Source: Clostridium sulfidigenes | GTDB lineage: Bacteria; Bacillota; Clostridia; Clostridiales; Clostridiaceae | Direction: 5' to 3' | DNA length: 64,000 nt | Assembly (NCBI RefSeq): GCF_000732635.1 | Contig: NZ_JPMD01000015.1 | Span: 62,001 to 126,000 of the forward strand | Part shown: piece by piece, positions 33,134 to 42,492 of the stretch | How the letters are laid out: each line of letters begins with the position of its first letter | Numbering within the stretch: position 1 is the first letter of the stretch | Translations under genes and position numbers: made by a program | Notes under the pieces: model-generated | Databases searched by the model: none | Seen by the model: the letters and a program-made list of their open reading frames with translations, nothing else | What the model was told of the DNA's origin: nothing

Positions 33134-33550
33134 CCTATATTTGAAATAACAACAGGAGAATTCATTGGCTGCTGTGGTGTACGCCCATTTAAATCTAAAC
33201 AACACTCATATGAAATTGGTTTTCATCTTCGTAAAAGATACTGGGGTCAAGGTTATGCCCATGAAGCAGCAAAAACAGTAATCAATTATTGTTTTTCTAA
33301 ATTAAATGCAGACAAGCTTTTTGCAGGACATCACCCACAAAATGTTGGATCTAAAAAACTTTTAGTACGCTTAGGTTTTGAATATATAGGAGATAATTTC
33401 TATGAACCAACAGGATTATATTTATGGAATTTAGAAACAGAAAAATGGGTTAGTATATTGGAAAAATATTTTCATATATATCTTAAAAAAGATATTTACT
33501 ACAATCAACATGAACAGTATAATAGATTGTTTTTATTAGTAAATAAATAG
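33134..33550 (+). pseudogene. 5'-truncated RimJ/RimL-like GNAT acetyltransferase
   Basis: 138 codons are open from TGA 33131 to TAG 33548 but contain no usable start. The product clearly belongs to the RimJ/RimL GNATs: EFIGCCGVRPF, motif A YEIGFHLRKRYWGQGYAHEA, and motif B NVGSKKLLVRLGFEYIG. The N-terminal third is missing, although everything after it is intact. A recent truncation is likely, perhaps linked to the intact GNAT just upstream. Confidence 0.82.
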
Positions 33551-33584
33551 AAAAAATTTGAAGTATAAGGAGTATTGATAAAAT

Positions 33585-34196
33585 ATGCATAATCTTATAA
33601 ATGCTATTCCGTTATATAATTTCTTAAAATATTGTAATAACAATTCCTCTGAAAAAATAATATTAGACTGTGGAGCAGGGGGTTCTAATCCACCTCTTTC
33701 TTTGTTTTATGAATTTGGATATGAAACCTATGGAATCGAAATATCTGAAGAACAATTAGAAAAGGCAAGAGCATTTTGTATAGAACATAATACAGATTTA
33801 AATATTATATTTGGTGATATGAGAAAAATACCTTTTGAAAATGAGTTTTTTAATTTTTTGTATTCTTATAATACGTCTGTTCATATGAAAAAAGAAGATT
33901 TCTCACTTGCTTTATCAGAATTTTATCGAGTGTTAAAACCTGGAGGACTATGCTATGTGAATTTTTTAGGTGAAGAGTGTGATACTTATGGCATAGGAAA
34001 AGAAATTGGTGAAGGGGAGTTTTTACAAATTGAAGATAATGATGAAGTGATCTATTGTCATTATAAGGATAACGAAATTGAGCAAGCCCTTACAAAATTT
34101 GAAGTTATATATAAGGAAAAGAAATCAGTAAAAAGAAATATCGATGATAGAGAAAATACATCAGTTTATCTTGAATATATACTAGTGAAAAAGTAA
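33585..34196 (+). CDS. Class I SAM-dependent methyltransferase
   Basis: 203 residues. Motif I is ILDCGAGGSNPPLSLF (about 25-40), then GIEISEEQLEKAR and FGDMRKIPF, and the ubiE-like FYRVLKPGGLCYVNF (about 113-127). The inserted SNPP in the glycine loop is a slight departure from the family. AAGGAGTA lies upstream of the ATG. A GNAT gene starts 37 bases later. Confidence 0.9.
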   Translation: MHNLINAIPLYNFLKYCNNNSSEKIILDCGAGGSNPPLSLFYEFGYETYGIEISEEQLEKARAFCIEHNTDLNIIFGDMRKIPFENEFFNFLYSYNTSVHMKKEDFSLALSEFYRVLKPGGLCYVNFLGEECDTYGIGKEIGEGEFLQIEDNDEVIYCHYKDNEIEQALTKFEVIYKEKKSVKRNIDDRENTSVYLEYILVKK

Positions 34197-34233
34197 TTGA
34201 ATAAGATTAGTTGTATAATTGGGGGATGAATCA

Positions 34234-34787
34234 ATGATTGAAATTAGACAATTAAAGGAATCTGACATGCAGCAGGCCTTAGAATTAAAGATTTTGTGCT
34301 GGACGGAAGAGTTGGCAGGTAAGGCTGAAAACACCCTTTCAGTTTCTCAAGAATTAGACTTCTGGGTAGAGTGGATGCATACAGGGAAAGAAAATAATGA
34401 TGTTCGCTTGTTAATTGGAGCATTTGAAAATGACAAGATGCTTGGAGTAGCCTTTAGCAGTTTTGCAGAAACCTTTGATATACCTGAAAAGGGTATAGAG
34501 TTAAATGGTCTTTGGGTATATCCTGACCAACGAAATAAAGGGATTTCTCTCATTATGATTATTTATATATTGAATTTCTACATGGCTATAGGTATGGAAA
34601 AGATTGTTGTCTATAACCATCATTATGCAGCATCAAATCAGTTTTATCACAAATTTTGTGGACAAGTTGCCAAACAAGAATATCAGATGGAGGGTAAACT
34701 TTTGGTGGATGTATTCTTAACAGACATATTATCAATGAAAAGTAGAATGGAGCAATCTCTAAAGAAATATATAGGAGAATATGCCTA
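34234..34787 (+). CDS. GNAT family N-acetyltransferase
   Basis: Its coding sequence runs on to the stop at 34795-34797; the last codons overlap the Eis-like start. 187 residues. Motif A: ELNGLWVYPDQRNKGISLIM (about 87-106), with QRNKGI as a variant loop. Motif B: YAASNQFYHKFCGQV. ATG 34234 follows GGGGGATGA; a TTG at 34219 is inside that site. The overlap suggests translational coupling with the Eis-like gene. Confidence 0.85.
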
Positions 34788-35992
34788 TGAAAATTAAAAA
34801 AATTAAAGCTGAGAATATTGAGCAAGTAAGGGAGCTACACGTATATTGTACAGGCCGTCAGTGGACTGATAGTAAACCAGCAAAGGATGAATTATCATTT
34901 TATACTCCTGATGAAATATTAGGAATGTTTGATGAGGAGAAACTAGTAGCTATGATAAGGAACTATACATTTAATCAGTCAGTGAGAGGTGTAATTAAGA
35001 AGATGGGAGGGGTTTCCCATGTGGCTACTTTTCCTGAATATCGTTTGAAGGGATATGTAAAGGACTTAACAAAAGCAGCATTTTTAGATATGAAAGAAAA
35101 AAATCAATCTGTTAGTTTATTACATCCTTTTAAAGAAAGTTTTTATAATTCTTTTGGGTATGTGGGTACAAATGACAATTTGCTAATTAAAATTTCTTTA
35201 GATGGATTTTTTCATTATTTAAAAGATATATCAAAAATAAATGGTGAATGGGAAGATAAAAGAGTAAGAGCTATTGAGGTGCAAGAGGAATTTGAAGCAT
35301 TTAAATTTGAACTTGATTTGTTGGAGCATCATGGACTTGTTTTTCTCAATAATATGTCCAAGGAGTATTGGATAGAAGATCATGGTGGTGTAATTGTAGT
35401 ATTTATAAAGAAAAATAATAAAACTATGGCAGCAGCAAAGTATATTAAAATAGGATCAGGAGAAAATGGAAAAATTTTTGTGGCAGAAATGTATTGGAAA
35501 GACATAGAAAGCAGAGTGATGTTATTCAGATATTTTGCAAAACACAAAGACCAATTTTCACATATAGAATTAAGAGTTCCATATGGTACTAATTTTTGGA
35601 CATGGTTGAATGATCCAATGAGGCCTTTTGAAGTAAAGATTAACAATAATCCATGGATGGTAAGAATTATAGATGCAGTAGAAGCAATGAATGATATTAA
35701 TGTAAATTTAGAAGGTCACATTATTTTAGAATTATATGATGAACATTGTCAGTGGAATAATGGTATTTATAAGTTAGAAGCTGTGGATAAGAAACTAAAA
35801 ATGAGTAAATATGAGAGTGGAAAACCACATGTAAAGATGGATATAAAAGGGCTTACCGCACTATTGTATGGTGTATATTCTGTAGAAGAGCTTGAATTTA
35901 AGGAGTGGATTATACTATCAGATTCAAAGTTTAAAATAATATTAGACCATTGGTTTCCTAGAAAGTTTCTTTATAATCCATATTATTTTTAA
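34787..35992 (+). CDS. Eis-like GNAT acetyltransferase
   Basis: 401 residues in the layout of Eis: N-terminal GNAT (about 1-145, with VSHVATFPEYRLKGYVKDL), a second GNAT-like domain (about 150-285), and a C-terminal SCP2-like domain (about 290-400). Eis proteins acetylate aminoglycosides and other amines at several positions and are cytosolic hexamers. AGGAG lies nine bases before ATG 34787; ATG 34781 is in frame but too close. The motif A loop RLKGYV departs from the canonical RxxGxG/A. Confidence 0.87.
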   Translation: MKIKKIKAENIEQVRELHVYCTGRQWTDSKPAKDELSFYTPDEILGMFDEEKLVAMIRNYTFNQSVRGVIKKMGGVSHVATFPEYRLKGYVKDLTKAAFLDMKEKNQSVSLLHPFKESFYNSFGYVGTNDNLLIKISLDGFFHYLKDISKINGEWEDKRVRAIEVQEEFEAFKFELDLLEHHGLVFLNNMSKEYWIEDHGGVIVVFIKKNNKTMAAAKYIKIGSGENGKIFVAEMYWKDIESRVMLFRYFAKHKDQFSHIELRVPYGTNFWTWLNDPMRPFEVKINNNPWMVRIIDAVEAMNDINVNLEGHIILELYDEHCQWNNGIYKLEAVDKKLKMSKYESGKPHVKMDIKGLTALLYGVYSVEELEFKEWIILSDSKFKIILDHWFPRKFLYNPYYF

Positions 35993-36009
35993 TGGTGTAG
36001 TTTGTAATA

Positions 36010-36141
36010 ATGATTTTTAAAAGATTTAACATGGAATTTTATAATTGCAGTATAAGTATTGTTAAATGTGATGAGATAAGTAATAAGATAGCTGTGAAAT
36101 GCATTAATGATACAGGGCATTTGGACGAAATAGGAGAGTAG
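36010..36141 (+). CDS. Possible 43-residue ORF, likely degenerate
   Basis: Open from ATG 36010 to TAG 36139, with two Cys and no recognisable family. No good ribosome binding site. It occupies the 300-base gap between the Eis-like and the membrane-protein genes, where nothing else is visible. Probably a decayed fragment. Confidence 0.2.
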   Translation: MIFKRFNMEFYNCSISIVKCDEISNKIAVKCINDTGHLDEIGE

Positions 36142-36300
36142 AAGTTATAGGAAGAGTAGATGGGCTTTGAAGCTGATACTCCATTATGCTAATAAAAAAT
36201 GATATTCATGGAGATAATTAGCTTTTAATTTGAACATATGTTATAATATGGTAAAAAAGGTTGTGCTTATTAAATATTGTGTAGCATTGGGGGAGTTAAA

Positions 36301-36642
36301 ATGAAAATAAAATCACATACGAAACTTAATTTATATTCCTTTATATCTATTGGGATTAGTGCAGTTATATATTTTATATTTATGATCATGGATATATTTT
36401 ATCCACCTAAAGATAATGAGTTATTTTTACTAATCACCATATCATTAATTTTAGTAATTAGTATTATTGGAATGATATATAGCATTTTAAGTTCAAAATC
36501 ACTAAGAGAAAGAGAGATTAATAATATATGTGTTCCTAAAGTGGATTTATTTTTAACAATCGCTGCCCTAATTATAAATGTTGGTATTGTAGTTTTAACC
36601 CTACCAGCGCTTATTATTACTATAAAATTTATGTATTTTTAA
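36301..36642 (+). CDS. Small hypothetical membrane protein
   Basis: 113 residues with three membrane segments (about 11-31, 42-63 and 84-110) and a basic loop SSKSLREREI between the second and third. Start ATG 36301 with GGGGGAG upstream; the 24-base longer frame has none. Such three-segment proteins are common in Clostridia without known role. Confidence 0.75.
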   Translation: MKIKSHTKLNLYSFISIGISAVIYFIFMIMDIFYPPKDNELFLLITISLILVISIIGMIYSILSSKSLREREINNICVPKVDLFLTIAALIINVGIVVLTLPALIITIKFMYF

Positions 36643-36722
36643 GTGAAATATATTTGTATGTAGGTTATAAAATTTTTGAGTTTGATATCTTGTACTAATT
36701 ATTTATAAAGGAGGATAAGTAA

Positions 36723-37211
36723 ATGAGCATACAACTTAGAAAGAGGTTAATTAACCAAATAGAAAAACCATTTCAATTTAAAATCAGTGACCTAGTTTTA
36801 GAAGGAGCAGAGTTAGAAAGTAAATTAAATACTTATCTATCAATGTTTATAGAGGGAACCTTAGACCCTGACCTTTCTAGTAAAAAACCAGATAAGTTTA
36901 TTGAAAATCTTAGGAATAATATTTTGGGAGATTTTTCGAAACGATATATTATAACTGCACAATGTAAGGATGAAGTAATAGGTATTTTAATAGCTTTACC
37001 TGGAAGTGTGAATGAGATGCATATTTATTCACTGCATGTTGCACCAGATCATAGAAATAAAGGAGTTGCTTCTACACTATTAGCTACCTGTGTAAATGAT
37101 ATGCATAAAAAGAATATAGAAGATATTATTATAGATGTACATATAGACAATAAACCTGCCTATGATCTATATAAAAAATTTGGATTTATTGAAGTTGAGA
37201 ATATAATTTAA
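36723..37211 (+). CDS. GNAT family N-acetyltransferase
   Basis: 162 residues. Motif A: YSLHVAPDHRNKGVASTLL (about 99-117), a canonical RNKGVA loop. Motif B: NKPAYDLYKKFGFIEVE at the C-terminus. The first about 60 residues are a helical extension. AAGGAGG lies before the ATG. Single gene; substrate unknown. Confidence 0.9.
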   Translation: MSIQLRKRLINQIEKPFQFKISDLVLEGAELESKLNTYLSMFIEGTLDPDLSSKKPDKFIENLRNNILGDFSKRYIITAQCKDEVIGILIALPGSVNEMHIYSLHVAPDHRNKGVASTLLATCVNDMHKKNIEDIIIDVHIDNKPAYDLYKKFGFIEVENII

Positions 37212-37380
37212 TAAAGGAATAATGTTAAGTATATTAAAGCCATAGATATTAATAATTAAATTAAATAAAAAATAATAATGAATATTTAGAAAATATGCTA
37301 TAATAGAAATATTAAAAACAGAATAATTATAATTTAGTTTTAATAGTGGTAACAATTATCTAAAGAACGGAGGAAGGCTT

Positions 37381-38187
37381 TTGATATACATTACAGAACC
37401 TGGATTTGAACCGAAACATATAAATCCATTTACAGATGAAAGATATACTGATGATTGGATTGTATTTTGCTTAACTAATTCTAAGAATTATGAAATAACC
37501 AATGGAAGAGGAAATTCATCTGTATATACTTTAAAGGTAAGTAAAAAGTGTAAGCAATGGGAATTTAATCTTATGGATTTTATAGAATATGAAAATAGCT
37601 ATTGTAAAAATATGATTTTGTCGGTAAATGAGGAAGACTTAATTAAAGCAAAGGAAGCATATGAGAATCATCATTATAATGAAGCTTTTTTAAGGGGAAA
37701 TGAACCTAGGGTTCTTATTCATAGTACAACAATGGAAAATTGGGAAAAAATTAAAAACGATGGATGTTTAAAGTCGTGGAATATACTAAAAAAAGAAGGC
37801 AGTAACTACAAGGACAAGCCTATAGGTGAGCTTCTTGGTGATCCAAAGGACTATAGTGATTATATTATGTTTTCTAATGGGAATGTTTCAAGTGAAGTCG
37901 TTGTATTATCCAAGGAAAATAATAAAATTATTATGGATGAGAAAATGAAATATAAAACAGGTGCAAGGTTATATTTTGATATTGAAAAAATAGCTAAAGA
38001 TGGATTATTAGTTCGTGATGGTTGTCATCTAAAGGTAAAGAGCATGTTACCCCTAGATAAATATCTAATCTGGACTGCTACATGGGAAAATCTTAATATA
38101 GAAAATAAATATTCTACACCTGAAAACTTTACAAAAATAGCAAATGAGACCTTCAATTCTCTCTTTGGAGATGCACTTATTAAATAA
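37381..38187 (+). CDS. Conserved hypothetical, possible ADP-ribosyltransferase-fold protein
   Basis: 268 residues starting at TTG 37381 with GGAGGAAGG just upstream. The central and C-terminal segments VLIHSTTMENWEKIKNDGCL (about 111-130), YSDYIMFSN, GARLYFD (194-200) and VRDGCHLKVKSMLPLDKYLIW (211-231) recall the H-x-T, D/E-G-L and R/H-rich pattern of RNA 2'-phosphotransferase/DarT-like folds. I infer an ART fold from this pattern; it is not proven. No antitoxin-like gene is adjacent. It stands alone before a strong bidirectional terminator. Confidence 0.7.
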   Translation: MIYITEPGFEPKHINPFTDERYTDDWIVFCLTNSKNYEITNGRGNSSVYTLKVSKKCKQWEFNLMDFIEYENSYCKNMILSVNEEDLIKAKEAYENHHYNEAFLRGNEPRVLIHSTTMENWEKIKNDGCLKSWNILKKEGSNYKDKPIGELLGDPKDYSDYIMFSNGNVSSEVVVLSKENNKIIMDEKMKYKTGARLYFDIEKIAKDGLLVRDGCHLKVKSMLPLDKYLIWTATWENLNIENKYSTPENFTKIANETFNSLFGDALIK

Positions 38188-38201
38188 AAGTTTATATATT
38201 A

Positions 38202-38260
38202 AAAAAGGAGAGAAATAAATTTGTGTTTACACAAACTTACTTACTCTCCTTTATATTTTA
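38202..38260. terminator. Bidirectional terminator between the ART-like gene and pepP-like gene
   Basis: AAAGGAGAG pairs with CTCTCCTTT and TTTGTGT with ACACAAA inside, with A before and T after. Serves both converging genes. Confidence 0.88.
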
Positions 38261-38265
38261 AATGA

Positions 38266-39531
38266 TTAATAAATTTTTTGTTTTTGACATTTCTTCATAA
38301 ATTCTTCGATTTCTTCAACAGTTTTTATAATCTCATCAGACAAGACTTTACATCCATTTTTAGTTATAACTACATCATCCTCAATTCTTATTCCTATGCC
38401 TTCTTGGGATAAATATAGGCCAGGTTCTACTGTAATTACCATGCCTTCCTCAAAAGGAGTATCATAATCTTCTACATCATGGGTATCTAGTCCTAAATGA
38501 TGACTTACTTGATGATAGTAATAATTAGACAATTCACTTTCATCTTTTATTATACCAAGGTCAATCAATCCTTCTGTTAAAGCTTTTTTTGTAACCTCAT
38601 TTATTGACTGAAAAGTATGACCTGGTTTAAGAGCTTTTATAGTTTCAAGTTCAGCATTTAATACTATATTATATATTTGCTTTTGTCTTTCAGTAAACTT
38701 ACCGTTAACAGGGAAAGTTCTAGTTATATCTCCATGATAATAATTCCATGCTGCACCTACATCACATAAAACCAAAGAGTTATCATCAATTTCACAATTA
38801 TTCTGTTCATAGTGAAGAATTGTTCCATTTTTTCCACTGGCAATTATACTTGGAAAGGCAAAATCTTTCACACCATTGTTTTTTAATGCAAAATCGAAAT
38901 AGGACTCAAGTTGATATTCCATAATATTAGGTTTAGCATTTTTCATCATCGCTTCTATTCCTAATTTAGTTTTCTCTATAGCAGCCTTAATTTCTTTAAT
39001 TTCCTCTTTTTCTTTGCACATTCTTAGAATAGATAATTTAGGATATACGTTGTGTATAAATACCTGAGAGTATCTTTCCTTTAAATCTTTGGCAAAGCAA
39101 CCATTAGTAGTTAAATCATCTTCATAGGCATCTTTTTCTAAATCTAAATATATATGAGTTAAATTCTTAGTTGATATTAAACTATTTAAATCTCTTTTAA
39201 AGCCATCTATAAATCTAATATCATTTATTCCAGATATTTTTTTAGCATCCTCAACATTAATACTCTTACCTACCCACTTAGCTCTTTTTTCATCAAATTT
39301 TCTGATATAAAGTCTTTCTTCTATATTCCCATTTCTATCTTTAATAACTACAAGATTTATATGCTCTTCATCAACTCCACACAGGTAATAGAAATTTCTA
39401 TTTGGTGTGAACTTATAATTATAGTCATTTGATTTCTTAGGTGCTTTTCCAGCAAACATTATTAATATGGATCCATTAGCTAATTCCATTGATAACTTTA
39501 GCCTATTCTTCTTGAAAAAATCTTTATTCAT
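38266..39531 (-). CDS. Xaa-Pro aminopeptidase (M24B, PepP type)
   Basis: 421 residues. An N-terminal AMP_N domain (about 1-130) is followed by the pita-bread catalytic domain. The five metal ligands are visible: two Asp in LCDVGAAWNYYHGDITRTF, His in HHLGLDTHDVED, Glu in VEPGLYL, and Glu in RIEDDVVI. It removes N-terminal residues before Pro in the cytosol and takes two Mn ions. I use ATG 39531, which follows AAGGGG; the longer frame to 39549 includes this site. Four AATAGAT repeats lie directly upstream. Confidence 0.93.
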   Translation of the reverse strand: MNKDFFKKNRLKLSMELANGSILIMFAGKAPKKSNDYNYKFTPNRNFYYLCGVDEEHINLVVIKDRNGNIEERLYIRKFDEKRAKWVGKSINVEDAKKISGINDIRFIDGFKRDLNSLISTKNLTHIYLDLEKDAYEDDLTTNGCFAKDLKERYSQVFIHNVYPKLSILRMCKEKEEIKEIKAAIEKTKLGIEAMMKNAKPNIMEYQLESYFDFALKNNGVKDFAFPSIIASGKNGTILHYEQNNCEIDDNSLVLCDVGAAWNYYHGDITRTFPVNGKFTERQKQIYNIVLNAELETIKALKPGHTFQSINEVTKKALTEGLIDLGIIKDESELSNYYYHQVSHHLGLDTHDVEDYDTPFEEGMVITVEPGLYLSQEGIGIRIEDDVVITKNGCKVLSDEIIKTVEEIEEFMKKCQKQKIY

Positions 39532-39554
39532 CTCAAACAACCCCTTCATTAAGT

Positions 39555-39582
39555 AATAGATAATAGATAATAGATAATAGAT
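39555..39582. repeat. Tandem heptamer repeat (AATAGAT)4
   Basis: Four perfect head-to-tail copies, 24 bases upstream of the M24 aminopeptidase start codon, in its leader. The number of copies may vary by strand slippage. Confidence 0.9.
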
Positions 39583-39819
39583 AAGTTCAAGTCACATAAA
39601 ATTTTTATAAAAGATATTTATATAATAATATTAACCTAATTTCAGTCTATAGTAAATGATTACATAAGTGAAAATATAAAAACTTATTCATGGATAAAAA
39701 TAATTTTTTTCTTAAAGATATCTCTAATATACATATGTATGGTAAAATATTACCTATAAGTAAGGAATGCAATAATTAGTTTTTATATTCCTTATAATTG
39801 TTATATTGGAGGTGAATAA

Positions 39820-40713
39820 ATGGCAAAGATTAGAGAAATTACTTGTGATGTAGCGTGTAATAAATTAAAAAGAAAAATACCCTTTGCATGGGATTTAAAT
39901 ATATATAGAGGGTGTGAACATGGTTGTAAATATTGTTATGCTATGTATTCACATCAATATTTAGATTCAGATAAATATTTTGAAGACATATATGTAAAAA
40001 CTAATGTGGTTGAACAATTGGAAAAACAACTGAGTAGTCCTTCGTGGAAAAGGGAAGTTGTTAATATTGGAGGGGTAACAGATAGCTATCAACCAGTAGA
40101 AGAACAGTATAAACTAATGCCGGATATATTAAGACTTATGATAAAATATAAAACACCATGCATTATTTCAACTAAGTCAGATTTAATTTTAAGAGATTAT
40201 GATTTAATAGATGATCTTTCTAGGGTTACCTATGTAAATATAGCAGCTACAATTACATCTATGGATGAAAATATACGAAAATTAATTGAACCAAATGGAG
40301 TAGAATCTTTAAAACGATTTGCAATGTTAAAGGAATTTAGTAAAACCAATGCATCTACTGGACTTCATTTTATGCCTATTATTCCATATATAACAGATAC
40401 TTTTGAAAATATAAATTCTCTATATTTTCATGCTAAAGAATGTGATGTGGATTACGTTCTACCAGGAACTCTTTATTTAAGAGGTAGTACAAGAAAAGTA
40501 TTTTTAGATTTCATAAAGAAAGAATTTCCAAAGATATATGATGACCTACTATTATTATATAAAACTGGTGGAGCAAATAAGGAATATAAAAATAATTTAT
40601 ATAAAACAGTAAATGCTTTGAGAGAAAAATATGGTTTATCAAGTAGTTATTCCAAACCAATGAAAGAAAAGTTAAATCAAGAATGCCATACTCAATTATC
40701 AATTTTTGATTGA
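39820..40713 (+). CDS. SPL-like radical SAM protein
   Basis: 297 residues. The 4Fe-4S site is C-x3-C-x2-C: Cys32, Cys36 and Cys39 in GCEHGCKYCYA. The sequence IGGVTDSYQPVEEQYKLMPDILRLM follows, which is typical of the spore-photoproduct-lyase-like (Rv2578c-type) branch of radical SAM enzymes. The substrate of this branch is unknown. GGAGGTG lies before the ATG. It is followed by a GNAT gene 66 bases later. Confidence 0.9.
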   Translation: MAKIREITCDVACNKLKRKIPFAWDLNIYRGCEHGCKYCYAMYSHQYLDSDKYFEDIYVKTNVVEQLEKQLSSPSWKREVVNIGGVTDSYQPVEEQYKLMPDILRLMIKYKTPCIISTKSDLILRDYDLIDDLSRVTYVNIAATITSMDENIRKLIEPNGVESLKRFAMLKEFSKTNASTGLHFMPIIPYITDTFENINSLYFHAKECDVDYVLPGTLYLRGSTRKVFLDFIKKEFPKIYDDLLLLYKTGGANKEYKNNLYKTVNALREKYGLSSSYSKPMKEKLNQECHTQLSIFD

Positions 40714-40778
40714 AATTGGAAAATATAATACAAATGGCAAATTGGAAAATATTTAAAGTGTAGAAAGGTATTATAATT

Positions 40779-41297
40779 ATGATGAAGATAAAAAATTACA
40801 ATGAACTTATAATTAGAAAAGCAACAGTTGAAGATTCTAATGAAATTGTAATGTTAGTGAAACAAGTAATGGGCGAGGTAAGTTTCTTTCCTAAAGACCC
40901 AGACGAATTTGACTTAACAGCTGAAGACGAGGCAGAATATATTAAAAATACATCTTTATTTTTAGTAGCAGAGATAAATGAGAAAATAGTAGGTTCTACC
41001 ACATTACAAAGGGGTAGAACTAAAAGGACAAGTCATGTTGCAGATTTTGGTATAACAATTTTAAGGGAATACAGTGGGTTAAAAATAGGAACTTTGTTAA
41101 TGGAAGAGGTTATAAAGTGGTGCAAAGAAAATCAAGTTGAGAAAATTGAATTAGAGGTTTTTGAAGAAAATACACCTGCTATAGCACTTTATAAAAAGTT
41201 CGGATTTGTTGAAGAGGGAAGAAAAAATAAAAACATAAAAATCGAAGGGGAATATAAAAACACATTGTTACTAGCTAGATTTTTAAAAGAAAATTAA
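40779..41297 (+). CDS. GNAT family N-acetyltransferase
   Basis: 172 residues. Motif A: DFGITILREYSGLKIGTLLM (about 89-108), with SGLKIG as the loop. Motif B: ENTPAIALYKKFGFVEEG, then the typical C-terminal YKNTLLLARFL. Resembles RimI/YhhY-like enzymes. AGAAAGG precedes the ATG. A bidirectional terminator follows. Confidence 0.9.
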   Translation: MMKIKNYNELIIRKATVEDSNEIVMLVKQVMGEVSFFPKDPDEFDLTAEDEAEYIKNTSLFLVAEINEKIVGSTTLQRGRTKRTSHVADFGITILREYSGLKIGTLLMEEVIKWCKENQVEKIELEVFEENTPAIALYKKFGFVEEGRKNKNIKIEGEYKNTLLLARFLKEN

Positions 41298-41325
41298 GAG
41301 ATAAAGTTAAATCGGATATAATAGT

Positions 41326-41376
41326 AAATAGGAGTAGGTATATTACTAGCAACATATCTATTCCTATTTTTAATGT
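41326..41376. terminator. Bidirectional terminator
   Basis: AAATAGGAGTAGGTATA and TATCTATTCCTATTT pair with two mismatches, T-rich after and A-rich before. Between a GNAT gene and the converging signal peptidase gene. Confidence 0.8.
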
Positions 41377-41395
41377 ATAATAATTATTCTTTGAG

Positions 41396-41908
41396 TTATT
41401 TTCTAAATTTTAATGCTACAGAATTTATTAAAGTTTTTGATATTGGCCCAAAGTCACGAGAATCTACGCTATCTAATCTATTATCCCCCATGACAAAGTA
41501 TCCATCAGGTGGAATCGTAAGGTTTAAATCATCTTTGCTGGATTGACTATAATAGGCATAGGGTTCATCTAGAAGCTGCCCATCAATATATACTTTGTTT
41601 TCCTTGATTTTTATATTTTCATTAGGGAGTGCTATAACACGCTTAAGCAAGTTATAACTACCTTCATTATCAGCTTTAATAGAAACTAAATCTCCACGCT
41701 TAATTTTTTTCAAATCAGATTTAATAAGAAGTAGTTTGGAATCATCTGATAAAGTTTTTTCCATAGATTTCCCAGAAACAGTTGAATAGTATATACCTAT
41801 TTTAAAAACTAAAAGTCCGCCTTGTAGGATAAAAGCAATAGATAATAAAATAACTATTAATAGGAATTCTGGTTTAGGTATAGACTTTCGTTGTAACCAC
41901 TCCTTCAT
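41396..41908 (-). CDS. lepB: Signal peptidase I (SipS/LepB type)
   Basis: 170 residues, one N-terminal membrane anchor (about 15-38), catalytic domain outside. Catalytic Ser48 in SGKSM and Lys89 in LLKRVIALP form the dyad; GDNRLDSVDSRDFG is box E. It cleaves signal peptides of exported proteins, for example the S8 lipoprotein is not a target but other secreted proteins are. ATG 41908 follows GGAGG by eight bases; the longer frame to 41989 has no such site. Single gene. Confidence 0.92.
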   Translation of the reverse strand: MKEWLQRKSIPKPEFLLIVILLSIAFILQGGLLVFKIGIYYSTVSGKSMEKTLSDDSKLLLIKSDLKKIKRGDLVSIKADNEGSYNLLKRVIALPNENIKIKENKVYIDGQLLDEPYAYYSQSSKDDLNLTIPPDGYFVMGDNRLDSVDSRDFGPISKTLINSVALKFRK

Positions 41909-42492
41909 ATGAAAAACCTCCAACATTGAATTATAAACATAATTACTACTCCTAATAAATAGGCCGTAGGAATAGCAACTAATAAACATTTACCTAAGTC
42001 TAGGAAAGAATATCTTTTCAAAACAAGCACATCCTTCTATATAATATTTTTATTAAATAGTAGATATATATTAAAACCTGACCAGATGCATTATCAAATT
42101 ATCTCTATACTGACCTTCATGAGATTCTCTTTTTTTAAGGATTTTTATAGCCTTGAATCCACATCTTTCATAACATTTAATAACACATTTATTCAGCCTA
42201 AGATTTAATGAGGGTTAAGTCTATTATACTATTATTTACCATATTGGAATATATATTGATTTAAAAAATTTTTTTATATTTAGGGAAATAGATTAAGAAA
42301 AATACTTACTGATAAGAATAGATAATTATTATGAATATACATAAATAGAAAAAATTTGTAATAAACTTGAAGGTTTTGTATAATAAAGAAAATAAATAAT
42401 TGTAAAGATTAACAATGATAAGGATTAAAGTTCAAAAAATATTAGAGATAATATAAAAATTGTCTAATATATTTATAAAAGGGAGTAATTAT
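41909..42492. other. Intergenic region containing a GNAT remnant
   Basis: Nearly 600 bases with no intact gene. It holds the GNAT remnant at 42071-42214 (minus strand) and, from 42230, very AT-rich DNA that must carry the promoter of the alpha/beta hydrolase; TATAAT lies near 42379-42384. Confidence 0.5.
42071..42214 (-). pseudogene. GNAT acetyltransferase C-terminal remnant
   Basis: On the minus strand, 47 codons run from an in-frame stop at 42215-42217 to TAA at 42071-42073. They read LNKCVIKCYERCGFKAIKIL, then KKRESHEGQYRDNLIMHLVRF: the motif B and C-terminal strands of an AAC(6')-like GNAT. No start and no motif A, so it is a decayed gene. Confidence 0.7.

Noticed and set aside
39555-39582. 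CRISPR-like repeat
   Set aside because: The seven-base units are contiguous without spacers, so it is a simple tandem repeat.
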